Shown in pieces: positions 37,530 to 45,852 of a DNA stretch of 64,000 nucleotides. The first letter of the stretch is position 1. The number at the start of each line of letters is the position of its first letter. This DNA is from Flavobacterium sp. (GTDB lineage: Bacteria > Bacteroidota > Bacteroidia > Flavobacteriales > Flavobacteriaceae). The DNA lies in contig JAHEZJ010000009.1 in assembly GCA_023251135.1 (NCBI GenBank), forward strand, positions 1 through 64,000. Reading direction: 5' to 3'. Below the pieces are notes generated by a model. That model saw only the letters and a program-made list of their open reading frames with translations. It searched no databases and was not told the origin of the DNA. The translations under genes and the position numbers were made by a program.

Positions 37530-38936
37530 ATGACTCATAGTTCAAATAAATATATTCTTGTGGTACTGGCAGCCGCGCTGCTGAGTGCGTGCTCGATTAC
37601 TAAGAAATACGAACGTCCATCGACCATTTCGACGGATAAGTTGTATCGGGATCAGGCTGCTGCCGACTCGACCACTATGGCGAGTATGCCCTGGCAAACC
37701 GTTTTTAAAGATGAAAAGCTGAATGCTTTAATTCAGAAAGGATTGGATCAAAATCTCAATTTAAAGAATGCGATCGAAAATATAGTACAGTCCAGAGCCT
37801 CTTTGCAACAGGCAAAACTTGCCTATTATCCAACGCTTAATATTGATGCCAATGTAACGCATAACAAACAATCAAAGGCCGGACTAAACTTCCCGCCGGG
37901 AATTAACATCAATACATTAACAACAACTTCTAAATTAGGATTGAGTACCTCTTGGGAAGCAGATATCTGGGGAAAATTAAGCAGTTCAAAAAGAGCAGCT
38001 TTGGCAACTTATCTTGCTACTGATGCGGCAAAACAGGCCATTCAGACACAATTGATTGCTGATATCGCCAACAACTATTTTTTATTGCTGGCCTATGACA
38101 AGCAATTGGAAATAACCAAGGCTACCTTGGAAAGTCGTATTAAAAATGTGGAAACGATTAAAGCTTTAAAAGAAGGTGCCATCGTAACCGGTGCAGCAGT
38201 AGTGCAGAGTGAAGCCAATCAGCATGCAGCCGAAGTATTGATTCCGGATTTAAAAAGAAGTATTCGCGAAACCGAGAATGCACTTAATATTTTGTTGGGA
38301 CAAGGTCCGGGAGCAATCGAAAGAGGCACATTGGGAAATCAGACTGTTCCCGAAAATCTGGCCGTGGGTTTACCGGCGCAATTGCTGGAGAACCGTCCTG
38401 ATGTTCGTCAGGCCGAGTTTGATTTCAGAACAGCGTTCGAAACAACCAATATGGCCAAGACGTATTTTTATCCAAGTTTGACCCTTACCGCAAGTGGCGG
38501 ATTCTCGAACCTGCAATTGACAGATTTCTTTACTAATTCTGTTTTTTACTCTTTGATAGGAGGGTTGACACAGCCTATTTTCAATCAGGGACTGAATAAA
38601 GCAAGACTTACAACAGCACAATCCAAACAAGTACAGGCACTGAATAACTTTCAGCAAAGTCTTTTAAAAGCAGGACAGGAAGTCTCGAACGCTCTGTATG
38701 CCTACGAAATGGCCGTTGAAAAAGAAGATTCAAGAGAAAAACAAATTAAGGCCCTGGAAAAATCAGTTGATTTTACACAACAGCTTCTAGAATATAGCTC
38801 GGCTACCAATTATACGGATGTACTAACTTCCGAGCAAAACCTATTGGCCGCCCAATTAAGCGGAATCACTGATAACCTGCAAAAATTGCAAGCAGTGGTC
38901 GATTTGTATCGTGCTTTAGGTGGTGGATGGAAATAG
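37530..38936 (+). CDS. RND outer-membrane channel (TolC/OprM, NodT family)
   Basis: A 468-residue outer-membrane factor lipoprotein (Cys21 in LLSACSITKKYERP). The two OEP repeats are visible (LIQKGLDQNLNLKNAIENI near 70 and LPAQLLENRPDVRQAEFDFR near 290). GLSTSWEADIWGKLSS is a family hallmark. It is the third gene of the efflux operon, 18 bp after the pump, and is closed by the terminator at 38972. Confidence 0.97.
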   Translation: MTHSSNKYILVVLAAALLSACSITKKYERPSTISTDKLYRDQAAADSTTMASMPWQTVFKDEKLNALIQKGLDQNLNLKNAIENIVQSRASLQQAKLAYYPTLNIDANVTHNKQSKAGLNFPPGININTLTTTSKLGLSTSWEADIWGKLSSSKRAALATYLATDAAKQAIQTQLIADIANNYFLLLAYDKQLEITKATLESRIKNVETIKALKEGAIVTGAAVVQSEANQHAAEVLIPDLKRSIRETENALNILLGQGPGAIERGTLGNQTVPENLAVGLPAQLLENRPDVRQAEFDFRTAFETTNMAKTYFYPSLTLTASGGFSNLQLTDFFTNSVFYSLIGGLTQPIFNQGLNKARLTTAQSKQVQALNNFQQSLLKAGQEVSNALYAYEMAVEKEDSREKQIKALEKSVDFTQQLLEYSSATNYTDVLTSEQNLLAAQLSGITDNLQKLQAVVDLYRALGGGWK

Positions 38937-38971
38937 TCTTCGCGGCTTCTATTATTTTAAATTTTGAAACG

Positions 38972-39003
38972 AAAAGCGCCTCAGTTGATGAGGCGCTTTT
39001 TTT
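38972..39003 (+). terminator. Terminator of the RND efflux operon
   Basis: AAAAGCGCCTCA (38972-38983) pairs with TGAGGCGCTTTT (38989-39000), with a T-run to 39003. A near-identical hairpin stands at 50614-50645. Confidence 0.9.
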
Positions 39004-39080
39004 GATTATATTTTTTAACTGCTATTTTAATAAATGGTTTATGTTTTGAAATTTTGACCTTTGAGGTGTTTCTAGGAGTT

Positions 39081-39323
39081 CTGCCAAGTGTTCTTTAATT
39101 ACATAAATGAATTGCGCAAATGTCTCTAACTTTGAGCTCCAACCAACAAATATATTTAAAAACAAGCTAAGTTTAATTGCATCAATAAGTCTATTAAAAA
39201 AGTCAGAGATTTTTGAAATGCTTATGAGTTATAACTAACAAAAAAAAGTTGCGCAAAGTCAGAGACATTTGCGCAGCTTTTCAGTTTGTATTTAGATACT
39301 TCGGAGAGCGGGGCAGCGGGGTA
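39081..39323 (-). repeat. Cassette-spacing repeat R1 (243 bp)
   Basis: R1 is the first of three related intergenic repeats in the toxin region (others R2, R3). It reads on the minus strand from GTACCCCGCTGCCCCGCTCT through a hairpin (AAAGTTGCGCAAA/TTTGCGCAGCTTT with one mismatch, 39246-39281) and TTTTTTAATAGACTTATTGA to ...ATTTATGTAATTAAAGAACA. A second, decayed hairpin of the same type is at 39113-39136. Downstream on the minus strand a short in-frame stretch follows and the operon terminator ends the region. Confidence 0.85.
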
Positions 39324-39341
39324 CATTACCAAACTATATAA

Positions 39342-39884
39342 CTATTCTTTAATAAAATTAGATGCTTTTTGTGAATAATAATATCCCTCGTAATCATTAA
39401 AGACTGTTAGATAATTATGTAAAAACAAATAATACAAAATACTCTTGAATTGACTTTCTTTGATATTTTTTTTAATTCTATATGCCTCATCGAATTTATC
39501 ACAATAAAGGTTTAAAAAATTTTGAAAACTGCTTTTTTCATATTTTTCTTTAATTTTCAAATCAAGACTAAAACATTTTGTTTTGTCTTTATAGCTTATA
39601 TCTAACTTTTGATTTAATGCATCTTCAACAAATTCAGAAAACATCATTTTGTTATATCTATTTTTATAAATTCCTCTTAATTCTTGCATATAAGTTAAAG
39701 CAATTTTATTCTCTCCACATTTGCAAAATAATATAACTGAATTATATTGTGACGGAATTTCTAAATTTTCATTTGCAATTCTATCTATCAGTTTTTCATT
39801 AAATTTGAAGACCTTTCTATCATTACATGACATTAAAAGTAAATGAGAGGCAATTAATATTAATATTACAGAATTTTTAAACAT
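39342..39884 (-). CDS. Lipoprotein of unknown function, candidate immunity protein
   Basis: A 180-residue protein with lipoprotein signal (Cys20 in LLLMSCNDRK). The mature part is charged and helical (FSEFVEDALNQKLDISYKDK, YCDKFDEAYRIKKNIKES) and matches no family I know. It starts 13 bp after the stop of a fragment that looks like the end of a toxin (39897-40050), and is followed by repeat R1. In such toxin arrays the gene right behind the toxin end is usually the immunity gene; that is inference from position. Confidence 0.6.
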   Translation of the reverse strand: MFKNSVILILIASHLLLMSCNDRKVFKFNEKLIDRIANENLEIPSQYNSVILFCKCGENKIALTYMQELRGIYKNRYNKMMFSEFVEDALNQKLDISYKDKTKCFSLDLKIKEKYEKSSFQNFLNLYCDKFDEAYRIKKNIKESQFKSILYYLFLHNYLTVFNDYEGYYYSQKASNFIKE

Positions 39885-39896
39885 TGTTATTACTAT

Positions 39897-40050
39897 TTAG
39901 TTGTTTAATTTTTTTGGGTCAATTACCTCACCGCCATATGTTGTCCTTTTTGGCAATCCACTTATTTTTCTAGCTCTGTTTTCTGTTTTAACGGCTCTAA
40001 TTTCTGTTGGACTTTGAGCACTAGCAGGGCTCTGCCAAGTGTTCTTTAGT
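39897..40050 (-). pseudogene. Broken toxin C-terminal tail (about 50 codons, no start)
   Basis: Reading the minus strand, the frame encodes KNTWQSPASAQSPTEIRAVK, then RARKISGLPKRTTYGGEVID, and a stop at 39897. It has no start codon and joins the repeat sequence (NTWQ is encoded by the repeat edge) in a new frame after a stop. It resembles the last residues of a secreted toxin tip and lies directly before the lipoprotein gene at 39884. I read it as the remnant left when another toxin end replaced this one. Confidence 0.55.
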
Positions 40051-40057
40051 TACATTA
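40032..40057 (-). repeat. Short copy of repeat end (26 bp)
   Basis: CTGCCAAGTGTTCTTTAGTT and the following TACATTA match the terminal part of R1 and R3 (GCCAAGTGTTCTTTAATTACAT). The rest of the repeat is absent here, so the cassette between 40128 and 39342 was probably shortened. Confidence 0.7.
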
Positions 40058-40127
40058 GAAATCGTATCTTTTTAGTTAATATTTTGATAATTAGAAGAGA
40101 TAGGACATTATTCGATTTTGTACATTA

Positions 40128-40664
40128 CTAATGTTTCTCTAAATTTTTTTGATAATTATCATTAAGCATAGTTTTTAATTTATGAAAACTACATTGTAAA
40201 GCAACGGATGATAAAGCAATAGGGGTACCATACATACTTAGATTAGATTTCAATAAGTTTAAAACAAGTTTGTTTTTAGCTTTATCTAAATACTCATTGG
40301 GATTATGAAGATCTATCAATAAAAACTCAGTTGACATAACTTTTTTTTCCTTAATTCCTTTTATATCTTTCCAATGAATCAAACCTATACTTACTACGCT
40401 TGATAGATCAATTATACCTTCTTCGGTAAGAATTAAACCATATTTGTTTTTAAGGGTTTTAGTTGCAATTAGAATAATACTGACAAATAGGAGAATAGAA
40501 GCAATTAAACCAAAAGACTTTATAAATGAAGTACTTCTAAAAACAAAAGAAATATATTTATTAGGATTTAAAAACATATTCAAACACAGAATACCAAAAA
40601 TTACTCCTGCAATCAAAAGCAAAATAATTTTAGTATAATTTTTTTTAATTCTTATTATTTCCAT
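40128..40664 (-). CDS. STM3941-family-like membrane protein, candidate immunity protein
   Basis: A 178-residue protein with two N-terminal membrane helices (about 14-34 and 48-66) and a cytosolic domain containing YGLILTEEGIIDLSSVVSIG and IHWKDIKGIKEKKVMSTEFL, which I recall as the PH-like pattern of STM3941 family proteins. These are often found behind polymorphic toxins. A toxin-like tail (KTPSGDGIAATIIENKFYI, 40722-40665) is directly upstream in the same frame. Immunity is inferred from place and size. Confidence 0.6.
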   Translation of the reverse strand: MEIIRIKKNYTKIILLLIAGVIFGILCLNMFLNPNKYISFVFRSTSFIKSFGLIASILLFVSIILIATKTLKNKYGLILTEEGIIDLSSVVSIGLIHWKDIKGIKEKKVMSTEFLLIDLHNPNEYLDKAKNKLVLNLLKSNLSMYGTPIALSSVALQCSFHKLKTMLNDNYQKNLEKH

Positions 40665-40710
40665 TATATAAAATTTATTTTCAATTATAGTTGCTGCAAT
40701 ACCATCTCCG

Positions 40711-40918
40711 CTAGGTGTTTTTTAATTACATAAACGGGCTTTTGTACCGCATCTAGCAAATATATTTAAAAACAGAGAGGTCTCAAAAGTCTTTGACTTT
40801 AAAATAATTTAGAAATAAGCTAAATCCAATGTTATCAATAAGTCTATTAAAAAAGTCAGAGGTATTTGCGCATTTTTTCAGTTGAAATTTGAAGACTTCC
40901 GAGAACGGGGGCAGGGTT
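40711..40918 (-). repeat. Cassette-spacing repeat R2 (208 bp)
   Basis: R2 shares with R1 and R3 the parts TTAATTACATAAA, AAATATATTTAAAAACA, AATAAGTCTATTAAAAAAGT and the GC-rich end CGAGAACGGGGGCAGGG. The perfect hairpin of R1/R3 is decayed here to TATTTGCGCATTTTTTCAG, so R2 looks oldest. Confidence 0.8.
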
Positions 40919-40928
40919 TACCAAAACA

Positions 40929-41129
40929 TCATGCAAACCAATGTTCATAAACTCTTGTTAAAAGCAAGAATGATCCTGTAATTATAAAGGATAGCCAATA
41001 TTTTTTGACTTTACCAAACATTACCTGATTAGTTGATAATCTCATTATTAGGCCAGCAATAATTAATCCTAATGGAGCTATAAAGCTATTTATTTGTTGA
41101 AAATTCATAAAATATATTTTAAAATTCAA
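40929..41129 (-). CDS. Small membrane protein, candidate immunity partner
   Basis: A 66-residue protein with two hydrophobic segments (SFIAPLGLIIAGLIMRL and YWLSFIITGSFLLLTRV). An ATG at 41108 (MNFQQINSF) is a likely alternative start. It overlaps the preceding gene by 4 bp, so the two are coupled. No family is recognised. It ends right before R2. Confidence 0.5.
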   Translation of the reverse strand: MNFKIYFMNFQQINSFIAPLGLIIAGLIMRLSTNQVMFGKVKKYWLSFIITGSFLLLTRVYEHWFA

Positions 41130-41329
41130 AATGACTTGAATAAAAATACTATCGATGTAATTGCTAATGATATTATTATAATCCAGTCTTTTATTTTTCC
41201 TATCGTTGTGCTTGGTTTAAAAAAATTAGGATTTTCATCTCTACCACTTGACCACCATTTATAAATTTTATAATATCCAAATGCTAAAATAGCTGCTAAA
41301 ACGCTATAAATTAAACTTATATAATCCAT
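41126..41329 (-). CDS. Small membrane protein, candidate immunity protein
   Basis: A 67-residue protein with two membrane segments (MDYISLIYSVLAAILAFGYY and DWIIIISLAITSIVFLF) joined by a charged loop (SSGRDENPNF). It begins 10 bp after a toxin-like tail (GKAGDAAKDVRKKLRE, stop near 41340) that has no start. No family is recognised. It is followed with overlap by another small membrane protein. Confidence 0.5.
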   Translation of the reverse strand: MDYISLIYSVLAAILAFGYYKIYKWWSSGRDENPNFFKPSTTIGKIKDWIIIISLAITSIVFLFKSF

Positions 41330-41339
41330 TTTATTAATA

Positions 41340-41391
41340 TTTTTATTCTCTTAATTTTTTTCTAACGTCTTTTGCAGCATCTCCAGCTTTG
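41340..41391 (-). pseudogene. Broken toxin C-terminal tail next to repeat R3
   Basis: The minus strand from the R3 edge encodes LGKAGDAAKDVRKKLRE and a stop. Only about 17 codons remain and there is no start. The amino-acid pattern fits the end of a polymorphic toxin, and the stop lies just before the small membrane gene at 41329. Confidence 0.4.
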
Positions 41392-41658
41392 CCAAGTATT
41401 CTTTAATTACATAAATGTGCTGCGTAAATGTCTCTGAATTTGCGCTACAACTAACAAATATATTTAAAAACACAGGCGTCTCAAAAGTCTCCGACTTTAA
41501 AATAAATTCAAAATAAGCTAAATGTGATCTCATCAATAAGTCTATTAAAAAAGACAGAGACTTTTGATACGCTTATGACTTGTAATTAATGAAAAGCTGC
41601 GCAAAGTCAGAGACATTTGCGCAGCTTTTCATAAGGAACTCTTCGGGCAGCGGGGTGG
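41391..41658 (-). repeat. Cassette-spacing repeat R3 (268 bp)
   Basis: The fullest copy. It has a perfect 15-bp stem (GAAAAGCTGCGCAAA at 41591-41605, TTTGCGCAGCTTTTC at 41616-41630) with a 10-base loop, a decayed hairpin (GCTGCGTAAATGTCTCTGAA at 41432), the AATAAGTCTATTAAAAAAGA block and the GC-rich end GGGCAGCGGGGTGG. It stands behind the small membrane gene of the intact RHS gene, so it is presumably that module's 3' end and terminator. Confidence 0.85.
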
Positions 41659-41721
41659 AGCTGATCAATAAATGACATGCAATTTTACAAAAATACCTAA
41701 TCTAAAAATACATTTATATTC

Positions 41722-42099
41722 TTACTGATGTCTTAAACTAATTAATGCTGTAGTCATAAATATTATTGATAAAACTATATAAAAAAATAGTACCCATCTG
41801 TGTAATCTTACATTTTTGTTTGGCGAAATTGCTTTTATTTCTTCTTCTGAAACCATCTTATTTATTAGAAAATATCCAATACCAAATAAACTGATAAAGA
41901 ATAAATAAGAATATCCTTTTGACGAAAAATGGAATGATTGCAAAAAATTAGGTATTATAAATAATATTAAAGAAGTAATATTAATAAATACTAAAAACAT
42001 AAAGCAAAGTACAGATTTAATAAAAGCAATTTGCTTATTAATACCTTTGTTATAAAAACAAAAAAATAAGTATATTATATATTTTAATTTTAATTTCAT
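41722..42099 (-). CDS. Membrane protein, candidate immunity protein of the RHS toxin
   Basis: A 125-residue protein with four hydrophobic segments (about 5-20, 27-52, 62-78, 100-121) and no family I recognise. It starts 18 bp after the stop of the 1200-residue RHS protein on the same strand. Its position is that of the cognate immunity gene, and its membrane nature would fit a toxin that acts on membranes. AT content is high, like all small genes from 39 to 42 kb. Confidence 0.55.
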   Translation of the reverse strand: MKLKLKYIIYLFFCFYNKGINKQIAFIKSVLCFMFLVFINITSLILFIIPNFLQSFHFSSKGYSYLFFISLFGIGYFLINKMVSEEEIKAISPNKNVRLHRWVLFFYIVLSIIFMTTALISLRHQ

Positions 42100-42116
42100 T
42101 TTTAATTTTATTTTAA

Positions 42117-45100
42117 TTATTCTTCAACAAGGTTATCAATTCCATTATATATTTTATCAGAAAGACCTGATCCATCCATCACGCCCATAATAAAGCCTGC
42201 GTATGGACCTGCAAATACGAGTGATGAATTTACTACTGCTTTTGTAATATTTCCTGCTGTTGGTTTTTCAATTGCTCCATAAATAGCAGTTGCAGCTGAA
42301 ACAACTCCCGCCGCGGTACCAATTATTTTGGTAGCCTTCATCATATTGTTAGCTGCAGGTGAGATTTCAGCAGCATTTTCCATCTCATCAATAATATTAA
42401 CAGCAATCTCTTTTGTTGCTGTTGCTATTCCAACACCATCTGCGACATTACTAATAGTTTCTATTGTTTCATTTTTTTCTGCAGTATTGTCAGCACCAAC
42501 TTTAGCTGCCGCGATCTCTGTATGACCTTCTGCTTTATCTGGAGCTGTATTTTGATAATCACTTTTATTTGTTGACCATTTCCCTCCTTGTTTTAGTGTA
42601 ATAGTAACACCACCAACATCATATGAATTATTGGTTTTTCCATCCGAATAATCAGCATAGCCGGCATCTTTAGCCTGTTGAGCAGATGTGATGTCACTTC
42701 TATAAAACCAATTAGATCCATCCCTTACCCAATCATTAGGTCCTGCAATCATCCCATCTGGATCAATAAAGTACACAGGATTATCAAGTGCATAAGTGTA
42801 TGGATTAAATCTACGTGATTTCTCTGCCAGTGGGTCAATGTTCATCCAACGACCAAGTGCAGGGTCATAATTACGTGCCCCATAGTCATAGAAGTTAAGC
42901 CCCAGCTCGTCCTGCAATTCCTTGCCGTTATACTTATACTTATTCTCCACACCTTTTTTAACAATATTATATCCTTCCTGTTTTAAACCAAACGGATAAT
43001 AATTGTTCTCTTCTTGAATAGCCAGTGTTTTATCATAACTCAAACGAACATTACCTAGATGGTCTTTGTACTGGTAAATGTATTTATAAGAACTTCCTAT
43101 AGGCTCTACATAGCCTTCCGCTGTTGGGAAAAACTTTAAAAGACTGCCCTCATATTGATAACCTCCCAGATAATCTGTAACAACAGCTGTTGTACCGGTA
43201 CGATTTACAATTTTCTGTAGCTTTTGCCCCGCAGCGTTGTAAATGTACACAATATTACCGGTGGTCGCAAAGCTTATTTGTGTGGGTAAATTTAAGTGGT
43301 TGTAAGTAATCGATGTGATATTTTTATTGGCATCAGAGATCATATTTCCGTTAAGATCATATGTATAATCGTCGCCTGTGTTACTCCCTTCTGTAAAACC
43401 TAAATCTTTACGGCTTGAGTCAGTAACTTTCATCAACTGGTTGGCGGTGTTGTTATTGGCATACATATATACCAAAGCATCAATAGGTGTGGCAGTTTCA
43501 CTATTTCCGTTGCGGCTTAGTCCCATAATGTTCCCGTTTTTATCGTAAGATAAAGTTTCATTATAGGCATTGGTTGTTGCGGCTGCTTTTTGGAAAATAC
43601 CTTCTTTTAGTCGGTTCAGGTTATCGTATTTGTAACCATAAGAACGTACAATTCCGTTGTCAGAGTTGGTTGCCCAATAGGTTTCGGCGATATTCCCATT
43701 GTACAAGCCTTTTACTCCTCCAATTCCTGAAGCTGCTTTATCATAATTGATTTTAAACGCAAATAAATCTTTTGGATCTGTTTCTTGTTGTAGTGCCGCT
43801 GTATTGTTAATATCGGTTAGCCAGCCACGTACATTATAGGCGAAGTTGATGTTCTGGATATTGTTTCCTACTTTTTTCGAGCTGAGCTGCCCAAGTGCGT
43901 TATAAGTATTATTGGCAATTACTTCAATTGGTCCGCTATTAATCTGGTGGGTCTGGGTCAGCAAACGGTCCTGAGCAGAATAAGTAAATTCTTCTCTTGT
44001 AACAAGTTCAGCACTACCTGAGGTACGTTTATGTCTGGTTATGGTGTACAGTGCTTTTCCGATGAAATCAATTTTACTGTCCGTATAGGTGTAACCTCCC
44101 AAATAATTTTGAGTATAGGTACGCACTGGTCTTGCCTTTTGCTCATAAAATCTAGTAGCCGTTTCTCCTGCAGTACTAGAACTTGTAGTCAGTATTCTGG
44201 TCCAGCTCCCGGTAGCCAATCCTTTGGTATTGGTTAAAAGAGATTGACCTTCAATATCTGAAGGGATTACCGGAGCATTAGGGTAGGTATAGGTATCGTA
44301 ATAATTAACCGTTAAGAGTTTGAAAGAAACAGGCGCTACGGCATTAGTGTAATAAGCAGCAATACCATCCAAAGTTCCACTGCCTTGTTTACTTTCATTA
44401 ATGACGGTAAGAGCAGGATTATTCTGAGCGGTCTGCAAGGCTGTTCTTCCGGCAGCAGTTGCAGCAGTAGCGTTCATCCATCCGGTGTATACTGGTCGGT
44501 TAAAAGCATCGTATTTGGTAATCATCCAACCAGATCCTGTACTATCTGAGAAAGGAGAATTGGCAGGTCCTGTGGCAACAGGTCTGTCGAGTTTGTCGTA
44601 CACAATAAATTCCCACTGTTTACCCGGTAGTTTTTTCTCAACCAGACGATTGCGTTTGTCGTATTTGTACTGGTAACAGAGATTATCTAAAACTCCCTGA
44701 GTCCCATTATCGATAACAGCGCTGAAAGTACTTCCTGCCTGCGCGTGAAAACCCGGTAGTAACTGAATTGAATTGACCGCTGATAAATGCAAAGAAGTTC
44801 CCGGAGCCACTACCGCTGTAGAACTTATGTTGATTTGTGGGTTGGTAGCAGTCCCTATTAGATCTGCCGCTTTTGGCGGAATCACATAGGTCAGGTTCCC
44901 GTAATCGTCATACACATAATAAGTATTGTGCGGGTTTCCGGAGTCATAGGTTCTTTTCAGAATGATTTGTCCTTCTTTGTTTTTAAATTCTACGGTTGAA
45001 CCGGCATTTTCGCTTGGGTTTGCACCTGAGTTTTCGTCGTAGGTTATGGTTTTATACAAAGCTCCAGAGACATTATAAATACCTGTTTCTGAAAGACTAA

Positions 45101-45719
45101 TATCATACAGTCCTAAACCGGCCTGCCAGTTCGTATTGGCTTTGTAGATCTTAACGGCATCAGCAGCAGTACTGGCTGTAGAAACGATTTTGATTTCATT
45201 ACCACTGCCCATTTTCCAGGAAGTTCCCGGAGCGGCTTGTTTTTGAACACGGTTTAAAGGCGAGAATTCAAACTCTTTTTCCGAAAAAGGATTGGCGGTG
45301 TATTGATACTCTTTTTTATTGTAAAACAACGCTGCATCACTTATGGCCACATCAGGATCAATTTTTGGATGATTATTGGTTAAATTAACAACAGTATACG
45401 GCAGGTACTCTTTGATTTGTCTGCCAAAGGCATCATACTTCATTGGAGTTACAATATTCTGTCCGTCTGCCCCCTGACCAATGGCAATGGTCTGTATCGG
45501 ACGGCCTAATCCGTCAAAATAAGTAACAGTTTGATTGATATCGTCTTTGGTCAGGCTACCAAAGTTGGCCTCGCTAACCGCTTTTTTAGGTGCCGCAGTT
45601 GAGACAAAATTGTCAGGACTGAAAGTCTGGGCTCTAAGACCCGAACTTGTCACTAACAAGAGAATAACTATAGGAATGTATTTTTTTATGAAAATACAAG
45701 TTATGTTTTGAGAATTCAT
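42117..45719 (-). CDS. Secreted RHS/YD-repeat protein with variable C-terminal tip
   Basis: A 1200-residue protein. After a signal peptide (to about residue 30) comes a DUF6443-like block (DDINQTVTYFDGLGRPIQTI), then many YD-type repeats (YDAFNRPVYTG, YDKNGNIMGL, YIYNAAGQKLQ), the HLGNVRLSYD block and the RHS core end (NFYDYGARNYDPALGRWMNI, NPVYFIDPDGM near residue 990). After the DPDGM boundary the last 200 or so residues are of different character: polar, then Ala/Gly-rich and hydrophobic (VSAATAIYGAIEKPTAGNIT, FAGPYAGFIMGVMDGSG). That tip is the expected toxin part, perhaps membrane-active. The protein shell is thought to cage the tip. Confidence 0.9.
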   Translation of the reverse strand: MNSQNITCIFIKKYIPIVILLLVTSSGLRAQTFSPDNFVSTAAPKKAVSEANFGSLTKDDINQTVTYFDGLGRPIQTIAIGQGADGQNIVTPMKYDAFGRQIKEYLPYTVVNLTNNHPKIDPDVAISDAALFYNKKEYQYTANPFSEKEFEFSPLNRVQKQAAPGTSWKMGSGNEIKIVSTASTAADAVKIYKANTNWQAGLGLYDISLSETGIYNVSGALYKTITYDENSGANPSENAGSTVEFKNKEGQIILKRTYDSGNPHNTYYVYDDYGNLTYVIPPKAADLIGTATNPQINISSTAVVAPGTSLHLSAVNSIQLLPGFHAQAGSTFSAVIDNGTQGVLDNLCYQYKYDKRNRLVEKKLPGKQWEFIVYDKLDRPVATGPANSPFSDSTGSGWMITKYDAFNRPVYTGWMNATAATAAGRTALQTAQNNPALTVINESKQGSGTLDGIAAYYTNAVAPVSFKLLTVNYYDTYTYPNAPVIPSDIEGQSLLTNTKGLATGSWTRILTTSSSTAGETATRFYEQKARPVRTYTQNYLGGYTYTDSKIDFIGKALYTITRHKRTSGSAELVTREEFTYSAQDRLLTQTHQINSGPIEVIANNTYNALGQLSSKKVGNNIQNINFAYNVRGWLTDINNTAALQQETDPKDLFAFKINYDKAASGIGGVKGLYNGNIAETYWATNSDNGIVRSYGYKYDNLNRLKEGIFQKAAATTNAYNETLSYDKNGNIMGLSRNGNSETATPIDALVYMYANNNTANQLMKVTDSSRKDLGFTEGSNTGDDYTYDLNGNMISDANKNITSITYNHLNLPTQISFATTGNIVYIYNAAGQKLQKIVNRTGTTAVVTDYLGGYQYEGSLLKFFPTAEGYVEPIGSSYKYIYQYKDHLGNVRLSYDKTLAIQEENNYYPFGLKQEGYNIVKKGVENKYKYNGKELQDELGLNFYDYGARNYDPALGRWMNIDPLAEKSRRFNPYTYALDNPVYFIDPDGMIAGPNDWVRDGSNWFYRSDITSAQQAKDAGYADYSDGKTNNSYDVGGVTITLKQGGKWSTNKSDYQNTAPDKAEGHTEIAAAKVGADNTAEKNETIETISNVADGVGIATATKEIAVNIIDEMENAAEISPAANNMMKATKIIGTAAGVVSAATAIYGAIEKPTAGNITKAVVNSSLVFAGPYAGFIMGVMDGSGLSDKIYNGIDNLVEE

Positions 45720-45852
45720 GCTTCTTTATGGTTTTTATTTCAGGCTAAGCATTATTATAAAAAAGGCACTCGATCTGGCTCTTTTACTTTAATACCATTG
45801 GTGTAAAACAAATTCGGAGCGTTTTACACCAATTGCTAAGTTCTGGTTTTGG
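45720..45852. other. Hairpin between the two YD-repeat genes
   Basis: TTGGTGTAAAAC (45798-45809) pairs perfectly with GTTTTACACCAA (45821-45832), 11-base loop. No T-run follows on the minus strand, so it is not a standard terminator; it may set the ratio of the two large proteins. Confidence 0.5.

Noticed and set aside
41351-41536. 61-codon open frame on the minus strand within repeat R3
   Set aside because: It runs through the repeat itself and has no counterpart of the same frame in R1 or R2; it is a chance frame of repeat sequence.
39000-42100. A prophage or integrative element as explanation for the AT-rich small genes
   Set aside because: No integrase, transposase, phage structural gene, tRNA target or direct-repeat ends were seen; the RHS cassette explanation fits the gene order better.
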